NCBI RefSeq assembly: GCF_964204645.1 | Contig: NC_134027.1 | Span: forward strand, 8,728,485 to 8,792,484 | Origin: Tubulanus polymorphus | Taxonomy: Eukaryota; Nemertea; Palaeonemertea; Tubulaniformes; Tubulanidae | DNA length: 64,000 nucleotides | Direction of reading: 5' to 3' | Shown here: piece by piece, positions 13,892 to 64,000 of the stretch | Layout of the letters: every line of letters starts with the position of its first letter | Position numbering within the stretch: the first letter of the stretch is position 1 | Translations under genes and position numbers: made by a program | The notes under the pieces: generated by a model | The model's database searches: none | What the model saw: the letters and a program-made list of their open reading frames with translations, nothing else | What the model was told of the DNA's origin: nothing

Positions 13892-14327
13892 CCCATGGTG
13901 TAAGCATCAGTGACTGGGGTGGCTTAAGCATTCTCGTTCTGTGACGCCTCACAGTCTGCCGCTCGCCGTCAATGGCCCAGTAGGTACGTGGGCGATGCCC
14001 GCGATTGGCATTACGCGCGATAGCTCTGGCCCGAGGGGCCGACTGATACGACCCAGGAGGCTCCCATTCGATTAAGCATCTCTCATGCGCATCCGCCAAC
14101 TGCTCAATTTCTGTCTCAAATTTCATATTATATATATCGGAAACTGTGCCGTATTCTTGGAATGTATTTCGCGTCGATGACGCATGTTGGCTACGATTTT
14201 GGAGCGCGTTACTGTACCGGTATTTCTCGCTCAAGAATACCTGGGCAGTTTTTGCGCGCGTTGGTATGTTACCACGACGCCGTAAATCCGTGTCAGTGAA
14301 TTCGCAGTCCCTATGATGAACATCCAT
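13892..14327 (-). CDS. Candidate long first coding exon (145 codons) of the left-edge gene
   Basis: The frame is open from an in-frame TGA at about 14349-14351 down to a consensus donor (TGGG|GTGAGT). The first ATG is at 14327, giving MDVHHRDCEFTDTDLRRRGN and onward. The product is hydrophilic and rich in Arg, Glu and Thr. It includes an acidic segment (KFETEIEQLADAHERCLIEW) and a basic end (RQTVRRHRTRMLKPPQSLML). I recognise no domain. GC content is higher than the flanks. The exon ends in phase 1 with G, matching the acceptor of the 1-709 exon. A leading GTG at 14348 would be a start only by non-standard initiation, so I prefer the ATG. Confidence 0.5.
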
Positions 14328-14810
14328 GTCGGTAATTCCGTCTATCACTCATAAAAAGCGCATATCAACCGCTATATCTCTCCAGCGCAATTTCGGCGTC
14401 AATCCTCGTGCATTCCGACGTGCCTAGCACTTGTGGAATGAAACCATCTGTTGAGATAATGTTTAATGTTGAACAATTAGAAAACGCTCCTAAACGATCA
14501 ATATGTCATGTATATATGACACAAAGGTGGATGTATTTAACGCGTCTCGTAACACGATACGTCAGCAGTGAGTTTGTAGTGAAAGGCCGAAAATGCCTTT
14601 TGTGTACTATAGTCAGTGTTACATCAAATAGATTTTTTCATCAATTGATTTCTTAGTGGGTTTCTTCGATAAGTATAATAATTCCAACGAAACAATATAT
14701 ACCGGGGTATTCATTTAACTTCCAAATTTAAAAACGACGTTCAAGTTTTTCCTCGTCATCTGCAAGGTTTCTGATTTCCAAAGGATGTATGATACCATCG
14801 TCGGTTCGAT

Positions 14811-14850
14811 CTACGAGCAATTATCTCATTATTGAGATAATTGCTCGTAG
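14811..14850. repeat. Perfect 18-bp hairpin
   Basis: Left arm CTACGAGCAATTATCTCA, loop TTAT, then the exact reverse complement. It lies in the intergenic region; no terminator-like U tract follows it. Confidence 0.8.
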
Positions 14851-15557
14851 GTTCGATGTGTTGATTCTAGGGGTCAGCCTCACATACGGAGTCTCAAAGA
14901 CCGTTATCAGTGTGCATGAATAAGTTTAACAACGACTGTCAAACAAGTGTAGTTTTGAAGTTCACCCTCTCCGGGATTTTCAGTGAACTAAAATGTTACC
15001 GATAGCTACCGTCGAGTCGAACGGAATTCATAACGTTGGTATTTATACGTTTTAGATTAACAGATTATCAAAGGCATTTTATGCGTTAAAGACTTATTTT
15101 TATGAATAAAAAAGTATTTGGAAACAGTGTATGATTAGATTAGATTGACTGTTTGCGTGTGTTTTTATCTATTTGTGTTCCACATGTTTTGTAATTTCTT
15201 TTCTACATATCATCTACACTTAGATTATTTACGGAAAGTCATTTGAAAGGCATTGGCCAGATCCGTGGTGGATTGTAAAATGAAACGTACCAGTCAGAAT
15301 TTCTTATCAAAATCAGTTTTTATTACGATAATGAATAGTATTTACATGCATCAATTTGATAAAAGATTTATTTCTAATTGGAAAATGTAATTCTACTTGG
15401 TAAATTCATTGTTATCGGTAGAAATTGACAAAAAAATAATAGGGTAGACAAAAATCGTATACGATTAAAGTTGGTCCATTCATTTCCCGTATAACAAAAT
15501 ATACCTTTACTACAGCATTAAAAAGTTAGAAAAAGTAATGGCTGTAAAAAAAAAGAG

Positions 15558-15563
15558 TTTATT
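15558..15563 (-). terminator. Candidate poly(A) signal of the stabilin gene
   Basis: TTTATT on the plus strand is AATAAA on the minus strand, about 98 nt after the stop codon. Another AATAAA lies at 15631-15636, only 25 nt past the stop. Which is used cannot be told from sequence. Confidence 0.35.
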
Positions 15564-15660
15564 TTTTTTACCTGAACTGAATCATCTGAAAAAAAATGTC
15601 AGCACTGTTGTTAACCGTAACCAAGAGGATTTTATTAGACAAGAATGTATCTACAATCCC

Positions 15661-63336
<47,676 letters not shown>

Positions 63337-64000
63337 CTGAAAGCATATGTAAACACACAAGCATGGGTTGATTTAGGGTTGATCAGCGACGAAAACAAAA
63401 AAGCGTATTGCGTTATATACGGATATTAACCCTCTGTCATTCAATCCCTAGTCCAAACTTTATCACATCCAGTTAAATTACGAATTTGTATGAAGTTGGC
63501 CCCATAATCACGTAAATGTTAAGTGTGTCGTTTCTCTACTTGAATGGGAAATCGGTTGGCACCAATTCTTAATAACACGCGATGACAAAATAGCATCAAC
63601 AGGATCCATCATCATCGTTTACTAGCTATGATTTTGACATATCCTGGTATGTCGACATAGACGACGAGTGAGAGGTGCTTTTCAGGATATTGTCTGACTG
63701 TTTTTCGTTCGCTTACATAACATGGAAACACTTACAAACGCCAGTGCATTAAGAGGATAAAAGTTCACAGTAATTGAGATGGTCAAGTACCATCGTTCAT
63801 CAACAGCATGTGCGCAGATTTAAAAATGAAAGGAAACGAAAGGAAACTATAAAACATAATTGTTGTGAGGATAAAAGGAAATCGTGGCCCGCTTGGCCGA
63901 CTTATTGATTTCGTTCATTCTAGGAAAAAGGAACTACAAAAACGCAAAGCATTGTAAACAGTCCTTTAATGTTTTGGTCATAAATACATATTATCCGTAT
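63337..64000. other. stab: Intron sequence upstream of the first visible stabilin exon
   Basis: No exon seen. A good minus-strand donor-like GTAAGTG near 63729-63735 has no cysteine-rich coding sequence in front of it. Confidence 0.5.

Larger units (their letters stand above)
14328..15660. other. Intergenic region between the left-edge gene and the 3' end of the stabilin gene
   Basis: Both flanking genes are on the minus strand, so this should hold the 5' leader/promoter of the left gene and the 3' UTR of the stabilin gene. It contains a perfect short hairpin (14811-14850). No TATA box is obvious. Confidence 0.45.

Noticed and set aside
63729-63845. Possible extra stabilin exon ending at GTAAGTG
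   Set aside because: The sequence before the donor has no cysteine-rich or FAS1 text in the phase required by the next exon.

Overview
This is nuclear DNA from an invertebrate animal. It is AT-rich and intron-dense, full of short foldback and MITE-like repeats, and its recognisable genes are metazoan (a stabilin-type scavenger receptor and a class A peptide GPCR). The phylum cannot be fixed from the sequence. A marine spiralian or other non-vertebrate bilaterian would fit, but that is inference.

The main gene is a stabilin-family receptor on the minus strand, from 63336 down to its stop codon at 15661. I could chain 37 coding exons with GT/AG sites and matching phases. They give a continuous 1,614-residue partial product; the 5' end lies beyond the right edge. 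Domain order: EGF-like modules, FAS1-I and FAS1-II, a CC..CPGG/laminin-type EGF, more EGFs, FAS1-III and FAS1-IV, a second CC..CPGG/laminin-type EGF, EGFs, an EGF split by a PAN/apple domain, FAS1-V, a Thr-rich stalk, one transmembrane helix, and a cytoplasmic tail with an FxNPxY-type signal (FNNPLY). In vertebrate stabilins the place taken here by the PAN/apple domain holds the hyaluronan-binding Link domain. This domain replacement is the most interesting feature of the window.

Exons 14 (57.7 kb) and 15 (29.9 kb) are separated by an intron of about 27.9 kb. It holds a complete intronless-CDS GPCR gene on the plus strand (53703-54878), a 181-bp AT microsatellite, two TATA-like boxes followed by splice donors, MITEs, foldbacks and other repeats. 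The GPCR most resembles FMRFamide-receptor-like peptide receptors, but lacks both cysteines of the usual extracellular disulfide and the conserved TM1 Asn.

At the left edge a second minus-strand gene runs off the window. A 709-bp stop-free exon (1-709) encodes a disordered Ser/Lys-rich protein I cannot name. Upstream are three ATG-containing candidate first exons (10429-10606, 11995-12067, 13892-14327). All end in phase 1 with the same nucleotide, so each could splice to the 709-bp exon, which suggests alternative promoters.

The rest is intergenic and intronic DNA with repeat families: a MITE with 14-bp terminal repeats (three copies), two foldback families, an inverted pair of tRNA-derived SINE-like units, and several isolated hairpins.
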